Assembly: GCF_051307045.1 (NCBI RefSeq)
Contig: NZ_CP150452.1
Location: 1 to 64,000 of the forward strand
Length of the DNA stretch: 64,000 nt
Reading direction: 5' to 3'
Source of the DNA: Dryocola sp031988645
Lineage (GTDB): Bacteria; Pseudomonadota; Gammaproteobacteria; Enterobacterales; Enterobacteriaceae
The stretch's first letter is position 1, and the number at the start of each line of letters is the position of its first letter. The translations under genes were made by a program, and so were the position numbers. Positions 9,384 to 18,579 of this stretch are shown here, in pieces. The notes under the pieces are model-generated. The model was given only the letters and a program-made list of their open reading frames with translations, did no database searches and was not told the origin of the DNA.

Positions 9384-10067
9384 ATGACCAAGACCGACCG
9401 CATTATCGTGACGCTGGGCAAACAGATTGTTGGCGGCAAATACACCCCCGGCGCGGCGCTGCCGGCGGAAGCCGAGCTGTGCGAGGAGTTCGAAACCTCG
9501 CGCAATATCATCCGGGAAGTTTTTCGCTCCCTGATGGCCAAGCGGCTGATCGAGATGAAACGCTACCGCGGCGCCTTTGTCGTCCCGCGCAATCAGTGGA
9601 ATTACCTCGATACCGAGGTGCTGCAGTGGGTGCTGGAAAACGACTATGACCCGCGTCTGATAAGCGCAATGAGCGAAGTGCGTAACCTGGTGGAACCCGC
9701 CATTGCCCGCTGGGCGGCGGAACGCGCCACCTCAAGCGACCTGGCAAGAATTGAAGCCGCGCTCAATGACATGGTGGCCCACAACCAGGACCGGGACGCC
9801 TTCAACGAGGCGGATATTCGCTACCACGAAGCGGTGCTGGAATCGGTGCATAACCCCGTGCTCCAGCAGCTGACCGTGGCGATAAGCTCGCTCCAGCGCG
9901 CCGTTTTTGAACGCACCTGGATGGGGGATGAGGCGAATATGCCCAAAACGCTCCAGGAACATAAAGCGCTGTTTGATGCGATACGGCACCAGGACAGCAA
10001 GGCCGCGGAGAAGGCGGCGTTAACCATGATCGCCAGCTCCACCAAACGACTAAAGGACATCACATGA
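9384..10067 (+). CDS. dgoR: D-galactonate-responsive repressor DgoR (GntR/FadR type)
   Basis: 227-aa GntR regulator: N-terminal winged helix-turn-helix (LPAEAELCEEFETSRNIIRE) and C-terminal FCD ligand domain (about residues 90-225). The ATG at 9384 gives MTKTDRI, matching the E. coli N-terminus; an in-frame ATG at 9369 has no better ribosome-binding site. First gene of the dgo operon, overlapping dgoK by ATGA, so it autoregulates the operon in the known scheme. Confidence 0.94.
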   Translation: MTKTDRIIVTLGKQIVGGKYTPGAALPAEAELCEEFETSRNIIREVFRSLMAKRLIEMKRYRGAFVVPRNQWNYLDTEVLQWVLENDYDPRLISAMSEVRNLVEPAIARWAAERATSSDLARIEAALNDMVAHNQDRDAFNEADIRYHEAVLESVHNPVLQQLTVAISSLQRAVFERTWMGDEANMPKTLQEHKALFDAIRHQDSKAAEKAALTMIASSTKRLKDIT

Positions 10068-10948
10068 CATCAGGCTACATCGCTATTGACTGGGGTTCGA
10101 CCAACCTTCGCGCCTGGCATTACCAGCACGGCGTCTGCGTTGAGCATCGACAGGCCGCGGCGGGGGTAACCCGGCTGAACGGCAAATCCCCGCAGGCGGT
10201 GTTTGATGAGATCACCCGGGGCTGGCGTGAAAACCACACGCCTGTGCTGATGGCCGGCATGGTGGGCAGCAACGCCGGCTGGAAAACCGCCCCTTATTTA
10301 CCCTGCCCGGCGGCCTTTTCCGCTTTCAGCCAGCAGCTAACGCCGGTGCTGGAAAACGTCTGGATTATTCCCGGCCTAAGCGTACGGCGCGACGATAACT
10401 GCAACGTTATGCGCGGCGAAGAAACGCAGCTTCTTGGGGCGAAAAGCCTCAGCCCCGCCCCGCTTTACATCATGCCGGGCACCCACTGCAAATGGGTACA
10501 GGCTGACGACCGCACGGTGCAGGATTTCCGCACGGCGATGACCGGCGAGCTGCACCATATCCTGCTCAGTCACTCGCTGGTAGGCGCCGGCCTGCCGGAA
10601 CAGCTCGCCAGCCAGGGCGCTTTTTCCGCCGGGCTTGAGCGAGGCATTAACGATAACGCTTTGCTGCCGCGCCTGTTTGAAGTGCGGGCGGCCCACGTTT
10701 TAGGCGAGCTGCCGCGTAGCGAAGTGAGCGATTTTCTTTCCGGGCTGTTGATTGGCAACGAGGTGGCGACCATGGCTCGCCGTTACGCGCTAAACCCCCA
10801 GCAGCCCGTCACCCTTGTTGCCGGCCCGTCGTTAAGCCAGCGCTATGTCGCGGCGCTGACGCTCATGGGCTTCCAGGCGAACGTGCTGGACGGCGACGAG
10901 GCATTCCAGGCAGGAATAAGGAGTATTGCAAATGCAGTGGCAAACTAA
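10064..10948 (+). CDS. dgoK: 2-dehydro-3-deoxygalactonokinase
   Basis: Phosphorylates 2-keto-3-deoxygalactonate in the DeLey-Doudoroff pathway. 294 aa with an ASKHA-type N-terminus, IAIDWGSTNLRAW (residues 5-17), and the MPGTHCKWV motif. Overlaps dgoR at its start (ATGA) and dgoA by 17 bp at its end, consistent with a tightly coupled operon. Confidence 0.95.
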   Translation: MTSGYIAIDWGSTNLRAWHYQHGVCVEHRQAAAGVTRLNGKSPQAVFDEITRGWRENHTPVLMAGMVGSNAGWKTAPYLPCPAAFSAFSQQLTPVLENVWIIPGLSVRRDDNCNVMRGEETQLLGAKSLSPAPLYIMPGTHCKWVQADDRTVQDFRTAMTGELHHILLSHSLVGAGLPEQLASQGAFSAGLERGINDNALLPRLFEVRAAHVLGELPRSEVSDFLSGLLIGNEVATMARRYALNPQQPVTLVAGPSLSQRYVAALTLMGFQANVLDGDEAFQAGIRSIANAVAN

Positions 10949-11552
10949 CCTTCCCTTAATCGCAATCTTGCGCGGCATCACCCCCGATGAAGCGCACGCC
11001 CATATTTCAGCCCTGCTGGACGCCGGTTTTGATGCGATTGAAATCCCGATAAACTCGCCGGACTGGCAGCAAAGTATTTCGGCGATGGTGACGGCGTTTG
11101 GTCAGCGGGCGCTGATCGGCGCGGGAACGGTGCTTAAACCAGAGCAGGTCGATGAGCTCGCCGGGCTGGGCGGCAGGCTGGTGGTTACGCCCAACACGCA
11201 GCCGGAAGTTATCCGTCGCGCAGCCGCCCGCGGCATGACGGTGTGCGCGGGCTGCGCCACGGCCTCTGAAGCCTTCGCCGCGCTGGACGCGGGCGCGCAG
11301 ACGCTGAAAATTTTCCCTTCTTCTTCCTTTGGGCCGGACTACATCAAGGCGCTAAAAGCGGTTCTGCCCGCGGACGTGCCCGTCTTCGCGGTCGGCGGCG
11401 TCACGCCTGAAAACCTGGCGCTTTGGCTAAAAGCCGGCTGTGCCGGCGCCGGGCTCGGCAGCGATTTATACCGCGCGGGCCAGCCCGTAGAACGCACCAT
11501 CGAGAAAGCGAAAGCATTTGTTAAAGCTTACCAGGAGGCAGTGCAAGCATGA
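10932..11552 (+). CDS. dgoA: 2-dehydro-3-deoxy-6-phosphogalactonate aldolase
   Basis: Class I aldolase cleaving KDPGal to pyruvate and glyceraldehyde 3-phosphate. 206 aa. The catalytic Glu37 (DAIEIPI) and Schiff-base Lys126 (TLKIFPSS) are present at the positions known for E. coli DgoA. The ATG at 10932 is preceded by AAGGAG at 10917-10922; an upstream TTG was rejected. Its stop overlaps the dgoD start (ATGA). Confidence 0.95.
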   Translation: MQWQTNLPLIAILRGITPDEAHAHISALLDAGFDAIEIPINSPDWQQSISAMVTAFGQRALIGAGTVLKPEQVDELAGLGGRLVVTPNTQPEVIRRAAARGMTVCAGCATASEAFAALDAGAQTLKIFPSSSFGPDYIKALKAVLPADVPVFAVGGVTPENLALWLKAGCAGAGLGSDLYRAGQPVERTIEKAKAFVKAYQEAVQA

Positions 11553-12698
11553 AAATCACCAAACTGACGACCTACCGTTTACCGCCGCGCTGGATGTTCC
11601 TGAAAATTGAAACCGACGAAGGCGTTGTCGGCTGGGGCGAGCCGGTAATCGAAGGCCGGGCAAAAAGCGTTGAAGCGGCGGTTCATGAGTTAAGCGAATA
11701 TTTAATCGGCCAGGACCCGGCGCGTATTAATGATTTATGGCAGGTAATGTACCGCGGCGGTTTTTATCGCGGCGGGCCCATTTTAATGAGCGCCATTGCC
11801 GGTATCGATCAGGCCTTGTGGGATATTAAAGGCAAAGTTTTAAATACGCCCGTCTGGCAATTAATGGGCGGCTTAGTTCGCGATAAAATTAAAGCCTACA
11901 GCTGGGTGGGCGGCGATCGCCCTGCCGAAGTCATCGACGGAATTAAATCCCTGCGCCAGATTGGTTTCGATACTTTTAAATTAAACGGCTGTGAGGAAAT
12001 GGGCGTTATTGATAACTCCCGTAAGGTGGACGCCGCCGTAAATACCGTCGCGCAGATCCGCGAAGCTTTTGGCAACGAGATCGAGTTTGGTCTGGATTTC
12101 CACGGCCGCGTCAGCGCCCCGATGGCGAAAGTGCTGATTAAAGAGCTGGAGCAATACCGCCCGCTGTTTATTGAGGAGCCGGTGCTGGCGGAGCAGGCGG
12201 AATATTATCCGCGGCTGGCCGCGCAAACGCACATTCCTATCGCCGCCGGCGAGCGCATGTTCTCGCGCTTTGAATTTAAACGCGTGCTGGAAGCCGGTGG
12301 GCTGGCTATTCTGCAACCCGATCTGTCCCACGCCGGCGGCATCACCGAATGCTATAAAATCGCCGGCATGGCGGAAGCTTACGACGTCGCGCTCGCGCCG
12401 CACTGCCCGCTTGGGCCCTATTGCCCTTGCCGCCTGTTTGCATATCGACTTTGTTTCACGCAATGCGGTATTCCAGGAGCAAAGCATGGGGATCCATTAC
12501 AACAAAGGCGCCGAGCTGCTCGACTTTGTGAAAAATAAGGAAGATTTCAAAATGGATGGTGGCCACTTCCTGCCGTTAATGAAGCCGGGCCTCGGCGTGG
12601 AAATCGACGAAGAGCAGGTTATTGAACGTAGTAAAAACGTTAGCGACTGGCGCAACCCGTTATGGCGTTATCCGGACGGTTCGGTCGCAGAATGGTAA
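11549..12698 (+). CDS. dgoD: D-galactonate dehydratase, one +1 frameshift in this assembly
   Basis: Enolase-superfamily enzyme converting D-galactonate to 2-keto-3-deoxygalactonate, using Mg2+ held by acidic residues in the barrel (FGLDFHGR, FIEEPVL, AAGERM regions). The frame is lost at GGCCC 12414-12418, just after APHCPLGP. Removing one C restores IALAACLHIDFVSRNAVFQEQ and a 382-residue protein, the E. coli length. dgoT follows after a 106 bp gap. Confidence 0.94.
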
Positions 12699-12807
12699 TT
12701 TCCTGCTGATAAAGCAGCGCTAAAAAAATACTAAAGATAAAACACCCTCTGTATTAAACAGGGCATGGTGGCGGGTAAAGCCATGCCCCTATCTGGAGAC
12801 AGATATG

Positions 12808-14100
12808 ATGGATATTTCTGTAACTGCAGCAAAACCTACACGTCGCCGTTATTTAACGCTGTTGATGATTTTTATTACGGTGGTTATTTGTTATGTCGAC
12901 CGCGCTAATCTCGCCGTGGCTTCAGCGCATATTCAAGAAGAGTTTGGCATCACTAAAACCGAGATGGGCTATATCTTCTCGGCGTTTGCCTGGCTTTATA
13001 CGTTGTGTCAGATCCCGGGCGGCTGGTTCCTTGACCGCGTAGGTTCGCGCATGACCTATTTCCTCGCTATCTTCGGCTGGTCCGTGGCGACGCTGCTGCA
13101 GGGTTTTGCGACAGGATTAATGTCGCTGATTGGCCTGCGCGCCGTCACCGGTATTTTCGAAGCGCCCGCGTTTCCCACAAACAACCGCATGGTGACAAGC
13201 TGGTTCCCGGAGCACGAGCGCGCTTCCGCCGTGGGTTTTTATACCTCCGGTCAGTTTGTCGGGCTGGCGTTTCTCACCCCGCTGCTTATCTGGATTCAGG
13301 AACTGCTGAGCTGGCACTGGGTCTTTATTATTACCGGCGGGGTCGGCATCGTCTGGTCGTTTATCTGGATTAAGGTTTATCAGGCGCCTCGCGCCAGCAA
13401 AGGCATCAACAGCGCGGAGCTGGACTACATTCGCGACGGCGGCGGCCAGGTGGATGGCGATGCGCCGTCGGAAAAGAAAACGCGCGTGCCGATGACCGCG
13501 GCCGACTGGAAACTGGTGTTCCATCGCAAGCTGGTCGGCGTCTATCTCGGGCAGTTCGCCGTGACCTCTACGCTGTGGTTCTTCCTGACCTGGTTCCCGA
13601 ACTATCTTACTCAGGAAAAAGGTATTACCGCCCTGAAGGCCGGTTTTATGACCACGGTGCCTTTCCTTGCGGCGTTCTTCGGCGTGCTGCTTTCGGGCTG
13701 GGTCGCTGACAGGCTGGTGCGTAAAGGCTACTCGCTGGGGATTGCACGCAAAACGCCTATCATCTGCGGGCTGCTGATTTCCACCTGCATTATGGGGGCA
13801 AACTACACCAACGACCCGGTATGGATCATGACGCTGATGGCCATTGCCTTCTTCGGCAACGGTTTCGCCTCTATTACCTGGTCGCTGGTCTCTTCGCTGG
13901 CGCCGATGCGCCTGATTGGCCTCACCGGCGGCGTATTTAACTTTGTCGGCGGCCTGGGCGGCATTACCGTGCCTCTGGTGATTGGCTACCTGGCGCAGGG
14001 CTACGGTTTTGCTCCCGCGCTGGTCTACATCTCTGTCGTGGCGTTGCTTGGCGCGCTTTCCTACATTCTGCTGGTCGGTAAAGTAGAAAGGGTGGGCTAA
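12808..14100 (+). CDS. dgoT: D-galactonate:H+ symporter DgoT (MFS, ACS family)
   Basis: Inner-membrane major facilitator that imports galactonate. 430 aa, about 12 hydrophobic segments, with the ACS-family motif GGWFLDRVGSR in the loop between helices 2 and 3. The second of two adjacent ATGs (12808) gives MDISV, as in E. coli; the first, at 12805, is equally well placed for the upstream GGAG. Last gene of the dgo unit. Confidence 0.94.
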   Translation: MDISVTAAKPTRRRYLTLLMIFITVVICYVDRANLAVASAHIQEEFGITKTEMGYIFSAFAWLYTLCQIPGGWFLDRVGSRMTYFLAIFGWSVATLLQGFATGLMSLIGLRAVTGIFEAPAFPTNNRMVTSWFPEHERASAVGFYTSGQFVGLAFLTPLLIWIQELLSWHWVFIITGGVGIVWSFIWIKVYQAPRASKGINSAELDYIRDGGGQVDGDAPSEKKTRVPMTAADWKLVFHRKLVGVYLGQFAVTSTLWFFLTWFPNYLTQEKGITALKAGFMTTVPFLAAFFGVLLSGWVADRLVRKGYSLGIARKTPIICGLLISTCIMGANYTNDPVWIMTLMAIAFFGNGFASITWSLVSSLAPMRLIGLTGGVFNFVGGLGGITVPLVIGYLAQGYGFAPALVYISVVALLGALSYILLVGKVERVG

Positions 14101-14112
14101 CGCGCGCCTTTG

Positions 14113-14147
14113 TTTTACCCTGAGGCGTCTAACGCTTCAGGGTAAAA
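14113..14147. promoter_or_regulatory. Hairpin covering the yidR ribosome-binding site
   Basis: Inverted repeat: TTTTACCCTGAGGCG (14113-14127), loop TCTAA, then CGCTTCAGGGTAAAA (14133-14147), with one mismatch. No T-run follows on either strand, so it is a poor intrinsic terminator. The AGGG in its 3' arm is the only ribosome-binding site for the GTG at 14150, so folding would hide it. A role in translation is inferred. Confidence 0.55.
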
Positions 14148-14149
14148 TC

Positions 14150-15418
14150 GTGTCTAAACAACTCACCTTCGCACCGCGCCATCATCAGCTTACCAATATC
14201 AACGTCTGGACGTCGGACAGCCGGTGGCTGGCGTTTGACGTTCGCCCTTCCGGCGCTTCCTTTACCGGCCAAACTATCGAACGCGTAAACGTCGATACCG
14301 GCGAGGTTGAGGTGATTTATCAGGCTCCCGCCGGCGCGCACGTGGGCGTGGTGACGGTAAATCCGCAGGCGCCCGACCGCTATGTTTTTATCCACGGCCC
14401 GGAAAACCCGGATGACAGCTGGCAGTACGACTTTCATCATCGCCGCGGCGTGGTGGTGGAAAACGGTACGGCAGGCAACCTGGATGCGATGGACATCACC
14501 GCGCCCTTTACCCCCGGCGCTTTGCGCGGCGGCAGCCACGTGCACGTCTGGAGCCCGGACGGTTCGCGCCTGAGCTTTACCTATAACGACCATGTGATGC
14601 ACGAGTACGATGCGGCGATGGACCTGCGTAACCTGGGCGTCGCCCTGCCTTTCGGCCCGGTTTGCCCGTTAAAACAACATCCCCGTGAATATGACGGCAG
14701 CCACTACTGCGTGCTGGTCAGCCATACCACGCCGACGCCGCGTCCGGGTAGCGACGACATCAACCGCGCCTACGAAGAGGGCTGGGTGGGGGATAACGGC
14801 TATGTCAGGCCCGACTGCAGCCGCCAGCGCTGGGCGCTGGCCTTTATCGGCGATACGCTTTCTGAAAAAGGCGAAAAAGTGCCGGAGCTGTTTATCGTCG
14901 ATCTGCCCGCTAACGAAGCGGCCTGGCGCACGGCGGGAGCCGAACCGCTGGAGGGCACCGAAACCTCCCTTCCGGCACCGCCGGCCGGCGTGCAGCAGCG
15001 CCGCCTGACGTTTACTCATCAGCGTCGTTTCCCCGGTCTGGTCAATCAGCCGCGCCACTGGGTGCGCAGCAATCCGCAGGGCAGCAGGCTGGCCTTCCTG
15101 ATGAAAGATGAAAACGGCGTAGTGCAGGCATGGCTGATTTCACCAAACGGCGGCGAGCCGCAGCAGCTAACGCGGCTGGAAACGGACGTGCAGTCCGCCT
15201 TTAACTGGCATCCTTCCGGAAAGTTTTTGGGATTTGTGCACGCAAACCGAGTGGTATTGTGCGATGCGCAGAGCGGGAAAATCATCCCGCTGACGCAGCC
15301 GGGCCCTGATGCGCCTTCTGCCGATGCGATAGTCTTTTCCCCTGATGGAAAATATATTGCCTGGATGCAGGATGTGAGCGGTTTCCGGCAGATTTTTATC
15401 GCCCTGACAGGGCATTGA
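14150..15418 (+). CDS. yidR: YidR, DUF3748 beta-propeller-like protein
   Basis: 422-aa protein matching E. coli YidR by family and position between dgoT and yidQ. The TolB/WD40-like repeats carry SPDG and NPQG turns (for example VWSPDGSRLSFTYND and FSPDGKYIAWMQD). No clear signal peptide. The start is a GTG at 14150. Function is not established; similarity to oligogalacturonate-lyase propellers is only at fold level. Confidence 0.88.
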   Translation: MSKQLTFAPRHHQLTNINVWTSDSRWLAFDVRPSGASFTGQTIERVNVDTGEVEVIYQAPAGAHVGVVTVNPQAPDRYVFIHGPENPDDSWQYDFHHRRGVVVENGTAGNLDAMDITAPFTPGALRGGSHVHVWSPDGSRLSFTYNDHVMHEYDAAMDLRNLGVALPFGPVCPLKQHPREYDGSHYCVLVSHTTPTPRPGSDDINRAYEEGWVGDNGYVRPDCSRQRWALAFIGDTLSEKGEKVPELFIVDLPANEAAWRTAGAEPLEGTETSLPAPPAGVQQRRLTFTHQRRFPGLVNQPRHWVRSNPQGSRLAFLMKDENGVVQAWLISPNGGEPQQLTRLETDVQSAFNWHPSGKFLGFVHANRVVLCDAQSGKIIPLTQPGPDAPSADAIVFSPDGKYIAWMQDVSGFRQIFIALTGH

Positions 15419-15754
15419 TCAGTGGGCTGGCGGGATGACGGAGTTGGTTGCCAGATTCTTGCGCTCGCTGGCTTCCACCCGGGATTTGACCGATTTATCG
15501 GTGCGCAGCATATCCCACGGCAACAGCACGGTATCCATCACCGCCGTGAACGGCATATCGAGCGCCACGAAAGGTTTATAGCCCCAGCTGGTTTCGCTGT
15601 CGGCCAGCATGTTGTAGCTGGCTCGGGTGCCCGGATAGTAACCTTCCTGGCCGCCCGTGTGGGTCATCACGCTGGAACAGCCACTCATTAAAAGCATTCC
15701 GCTGCTCAGAATTATTTTGGGAAGATAGCTTTTTATCATCACTGTCATGTTCAT
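15419..15754 (-). CDS. yidQ: YidQ, DUF1375 lipoprotein
   Basis: 111-aa lipoprotein precursor with a short charged N-terminus, hydrophobic stretch and lipobox LMSGC near residue 25. Convergent with yidR, the stops directly adjoining. E. coli has the same gene between yidR and ibpA. Function unknown. Confidence 0.9.
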   Translation of the reverse strand: MNMTVMIKSYLPKIILSSGMLLMSGCSSVMTHTGGQEGYYPGTRASYNMLADSETSWGYKPFVALDMPFTAVMDTVLLPWDMLRTDKSVKSRVEASERKNLATNSVIPPAH

Positions 15755-15924
15755 TTTAAACGACCCTTTTCGGGCCAGGCTGCACGGTGGTTATAACACC
15801 CGCGCAGAGAAAAAATATTTTGAACTCGCCGCTCTGTGGCGGCTGTCGCAGATAATTCCTGTTTACTTCCTGCTTCAGTCTATGTACTGACCACCAAAGC
15901 CGCAAAAAATTTCCTCGCCTTCGC

Positions 15925-15954
15925 CTTGAAAAACATCACTGCGCAACCATTTTA
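15925..15954 (+). promoter_or_regulatory. Candidate sigma-32 heat-shock promoter of ibpA
   Basis: CTTGAAA at 15925-15931 and a CCATTTTA-like -10 at 15947-15954, 15 bp apart. This fits the heat-shock pattern except that the -10 C-run is short. The rest of the 302 bp gap between yidQ and ibpA shows no ORF. Confidence 0.6.
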
Positions 15955-16031
15955 AGAACGTGACCGTAAGAGTATGCCGGAAGGGTGCTCTGTCATCCCT
16001 GCCTGTCCATGATGGAAGGCTAACGTAATCC

Positions 16032-16046
16032 TCGCTGATGTCAGGA
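16032..16046 (+). promoter_or_regulatory. ROSE-type RNA thermometer of ibpA
   Basis: The ribosome-binding AGGA (16043-16046) can pair with UCGCU (16032-16036) across a 6-nt loop with one bulged G. This is the U(U/C)GCU anti-SD arrangement that defines ROSE elements. Melting on heat shock would free the site. Confidence 0.8.
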
Positions 16047-16056
16047 GTTTTTGTTT

Positions 16057-16470
16057 ATGCGTAATTTCGATTTATCCCCGCTTTATCGTTCAGCCATTGG
16101 CTTCGATCGTCTGTTCAACCTGCTCGAAAATAACCAAAGCCAGAGCAACGGCGGCTACCCTCCGTATAACGTTGAATTAGTAGACGAAAATAACTACCGC
16201 ATCGCGATTGCCGTGGCGGGTTTCGCCCAAAGCGAGCTGGAAATCACCGCTCAGGATAACCTGCTGGTGGTTAAAGGCGCCCACGCCGGCGAACAGCCGG
16301 AACGCACCTATCTCTACCAGGGCATTGCCGAGCGCAATTTCGAACGCAAATTCCAGCTGGCGGAAAATATCCATATCCGCGGCGCGAACCTGGTTAACGG
16401 CCTGCTTTACATCGATCTGGAGCGCGTGATCCCTGAATCGATGAAACCACGCCGCATCGAAATCAACTAA
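16057..16470 (+). CDS. ibpA: Small heat-shock chaperone IbpA
   Basis: Holdase that binds aggregating proteins in the cytoplasm together with IbpB. 137 aa with an alpha-crystallin domain (about residues 35-125) and a C-terminal IEIN tail. The start at MRNFDLSPLYRS matches E. coli IbpA; the ATG two codons upstream is not used. A thermometer hairpin covers its ribosome-binding site. Confidence 0.97.
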   Translation: MRNFDLSPLYRSAIGFDRLFNLLENNQSQSNGGYPPYNVELVDENNYRIAIAVAGFAQSELEITAQDNLLVVKGAHAGEQPERTYLYQGIAERNFERKFQLAENIHIRGANLVNGLLYIDLERVIPESMKPRRIEIN

Positions 16471-16556
16471 TTATCGCCGGGTCGCCCGCCGCGGCCCACA
16501 GCTTAAGGCTCGCCGAACGGGAGCCAATGGCAACTCGCATATTGCCAGGTATCAAC

Positions 16557-16572
16557 TCGCTTCAAAGAAGGA
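16557..16572 (+). promoter_or_regulatory. ROSE-type RNA thermometer of ibpB
   Basis: UCGCU (16557-16561) can pair with AGGA (16569-16572) of the ibpB ribosome-binding site with one bulged G and a 7-nt loop, the same architecture as at ibpA. Confidence 0.65.
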
Positions 16573-16580
16573 GAAAACTT

Positions 16581-17012
16581 ATGCGTAACTACGACTTATC
16601 ACCTCTGCTGCGTCAATGGATCGGTTTTGACAAGCTGGCCAGCACCCTGCAAACCGCCAGCGAAACGCAAAGCTTCCCGCCTTACAACATTGAAAAAGGC
16701 GACGACAATCATTACCGCATTACGCTTGCGCTGGCCGGTTTCCGCCAGCAAGACCTGGATATTGAACTGGAAGGCACCCGCCTCGTTGTAAAAGGCACGC
16801 CGGCCAAACCTGAAAAAGAGCCGACCTGGCTGCATCAGGGGCTGGTGATCCAGCCGTTCAGCCTGAGCTTCACGCTGGCCGAACATATGCACGTTTCCGG
16901 CGCGAGCTTCACCAACGGCCTGCTGCATATCGACCTGGTGCGTGAAATTCCTGAAGAGATAGCGCCGCAGCGCATCGCGATTAACGCGGAACGTCCGGCC
17001 ATCGAAGGCTAA
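16581..17012 (+). CDS. ibpB: Small heat-shock chaperone IbpB
   Basis: 143-aa partner of IbpA, starting MRNYDLSPLLRQW. An alpha-crystallin domain spans about residues 35-125. The ATG follows AGAAGGAG; upstream in-frame codons in the ORF are leader RNA. Lies 110 bp after ibpA and ends at a strong terminator, so ibpAB form one heat-shock operon. Confidence 0.97.
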   Translation: MRNYDLSPLLRQWIGFDKLASTLQTASETQSFPPYNIEKGDDNHYRITLALAGFRQQDLDIELEGTRLVVKGTPAKPEKEPTWLHQGLVIQPFSLSFTLAEHMHVSGASFTNGLLHIDLVREIPEEIAPQRIAINAERPAIEG

Positions 17013-17023
17013 CCTGACGACAA

Positions 17024-17049
17024 AAGGCTCCGCTTGCGGAGCCTTTTTG
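17024..17049 (+). terminator. Intrinsic terminator of ibpAB
   Basis: GGCTCCG-CTTG-CGGAGCC stem-loop followed by TTTTTG, with A-rich sequence before it; possibly also serving the convergent MFS gene. Confidence 0.92.
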
Positions 17050-17052
17050 TTA

Positions 17053-18312
17053 TTAACGCCGCGTAATAAAACGCTGGCGCCAGGGCTTGAGAACAAAAAA
17101 TGCCAGTAGCGCACAGAGAATATCCAGCGTGATGGCGCTGCCGAACACCAGATTCCAGCTACTGGTTTTCTGATACAGCAGCGCCGCCAGCGGGCCGCCG
17201 AAAACCGAACCAATCCCCTGCGAAATATAGAGCCAGCCATAGTTTGCGGTCGCGTGCCGGGTGCCGAACGTGTCGGTCAGCGTGGCCGGGAACAGCGAGA
17301 AGATTTCTCCCCAGCCGAAAAAAACCAAGCCGGACAGCACAACGAACAGCAACGGATCGTCTTTACACAGCAACCACAGCGTCATGGCACAGCCTTCCAG
17401 GCCAAAAGCGATGAACATCATGTTCTCACGGCCGATGCGGTCGGAAATATAGCCGCAGATTGGGCGCGTCAGCCCGTTCATAAAGCGATCGAGGGTCATC
17501 GCCAGCGGCAACGCCGCCAGGCCCATGATGGTGACGGCGGTAATGCCAAAATCCTCGGCGAAAATCGCCATTTGCGATGTCACCATCAATCCGGACGTCG
17601 ACATCATTGTCATCATTACAAACATCAGCCAGAACAGCGGCTGACGTAGCATTTCACGCGGGGCGAAGCTTTTGTCGTTCATGGTCAACGGCGTATTGAT
17701 TTCCCGCGGCGCGGCCGCCTGCGGCGCCCGTAGTCCCTGGCTGGCTATCAATCCGACCACCGCCATCGCCAGACCAAACTGCCACAGCGTGCTCTCCAGT
17801 CCTTTAGCGGCGAGCGACTGCGTTACCGGGAAGGTGGTCAGGATGGCGCCCATACCGTAACCCGCGGCCACCATGCCGGTGGCGAAGCCGCGTTTTTCCG
17901 GAAACCAGCGCACCATTAACCCCACCACGCCGATATACACAATCCCGGTGCCGAGACCGCCCACCACGCCGTAGTAGAGATAAAGCTCGGTCAGGCTCTG
18001 AACGTTGGCGCTGAGCATCCAGCTTAGGCCGCTCATCACCGTGCCGAGCGTAATCAGGCGGCGCGGGCCAAATTTATCGATAAGCTTTCCCTGAAAAGGA
18101 GAGAAAAACGTCTGCAGGATAATTAACAAAGAAAAGGTGAGCTGAATTTCCGCCAGCGGGACCTGCAGCTTCTCCATAAACGGCCGCGTCAGCAGCGCCC
18201 AGACGTACTGCGGGCTGGAGATGGAAATCATACACAGCAACCCCAGCGCCAGCTGGACCCATTTTTTCTTCTGGCCGGTGACGATAACGTTCGTCAAGGT
18301 GGTGTTGGTCAT
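17053..18312 (-). CDS. MFS transporter of the oxalate/formate antiporter (OxlT) family
   Basis: 419-aa inner-membrane carrier with about 12 hydrophobic segments and the MFS loop motif GKLIDKFGPRR. The C-terminal half (TRPICGYISDRIGREN; FSLFPATLTDTFG) resembles OxlT-type carriers, which include E. coli YhjX. The ATG at 18312 (MTNTTLTN) follows a GGGG-containing ribosome-binding site. It is an insertion between ibpB and yidE relative to E. coli. No oxalate or formyl-CoA genes are nearby, so the substrate is open. Confidence 0.8.
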   Translation of the reverse strand: MTNTTLTNVIVTGQKKKWVQLALGLLCMISISSPQYVWALLTRPFMEKLQVPLAEIQLTFSLLIILQTFFSPFQGKLIDKFGPRRLITLGTVMSGLSWMLSANVQSLTELYLYYGVVGGLGTGIVYIGVVGLMVRWFPEKRGFATGMVAAGYGMGAILTTFPVTQSLAAKGLESTLWQFGLAMAVVGLIASQGLRAPQAAAPREINTPLTMNDKSFAPREMLRQPLFWLMFVMMTMMSTSGLMVTSQMAIFAEDFGITAVTIMGLAALPLAMTLDRFMNGLTRPICGYISDRIGRENMMFIAFGLEGCAMTLWLLCKDDPLLFVVLSGLVFFGWGEIFSLFPATLTDTFGTRHATANYGWLYISQGIGSVFGGPLAALLYQKTSSWNLVFGSAITLDILCALLAFFVLKPWRQRFITRR

Positions 18313-18579
18313 AGCATACCCCTGCTTTATTAACATAAGGCGGCATTGCATTAACCGTGCCATGGCTTTTGTGCGGTGCTGGATCTGCGTGTTTACTTAG
18401 TTTGCGAACCTTTTATGGGCTTAGCGGCAAAAAAGCGCCGCGTTATTTCGCAACGGATGGATCTTTGCTGTGCACGATCTGCAATAAATCAGGGCATTTC
18501 GTGCGCTATCACCCATTCAACGGGCCGCCGCTTTGAGAGAATCCTCAGTAACAATAATGTTATTCACAAGGAATGAATC

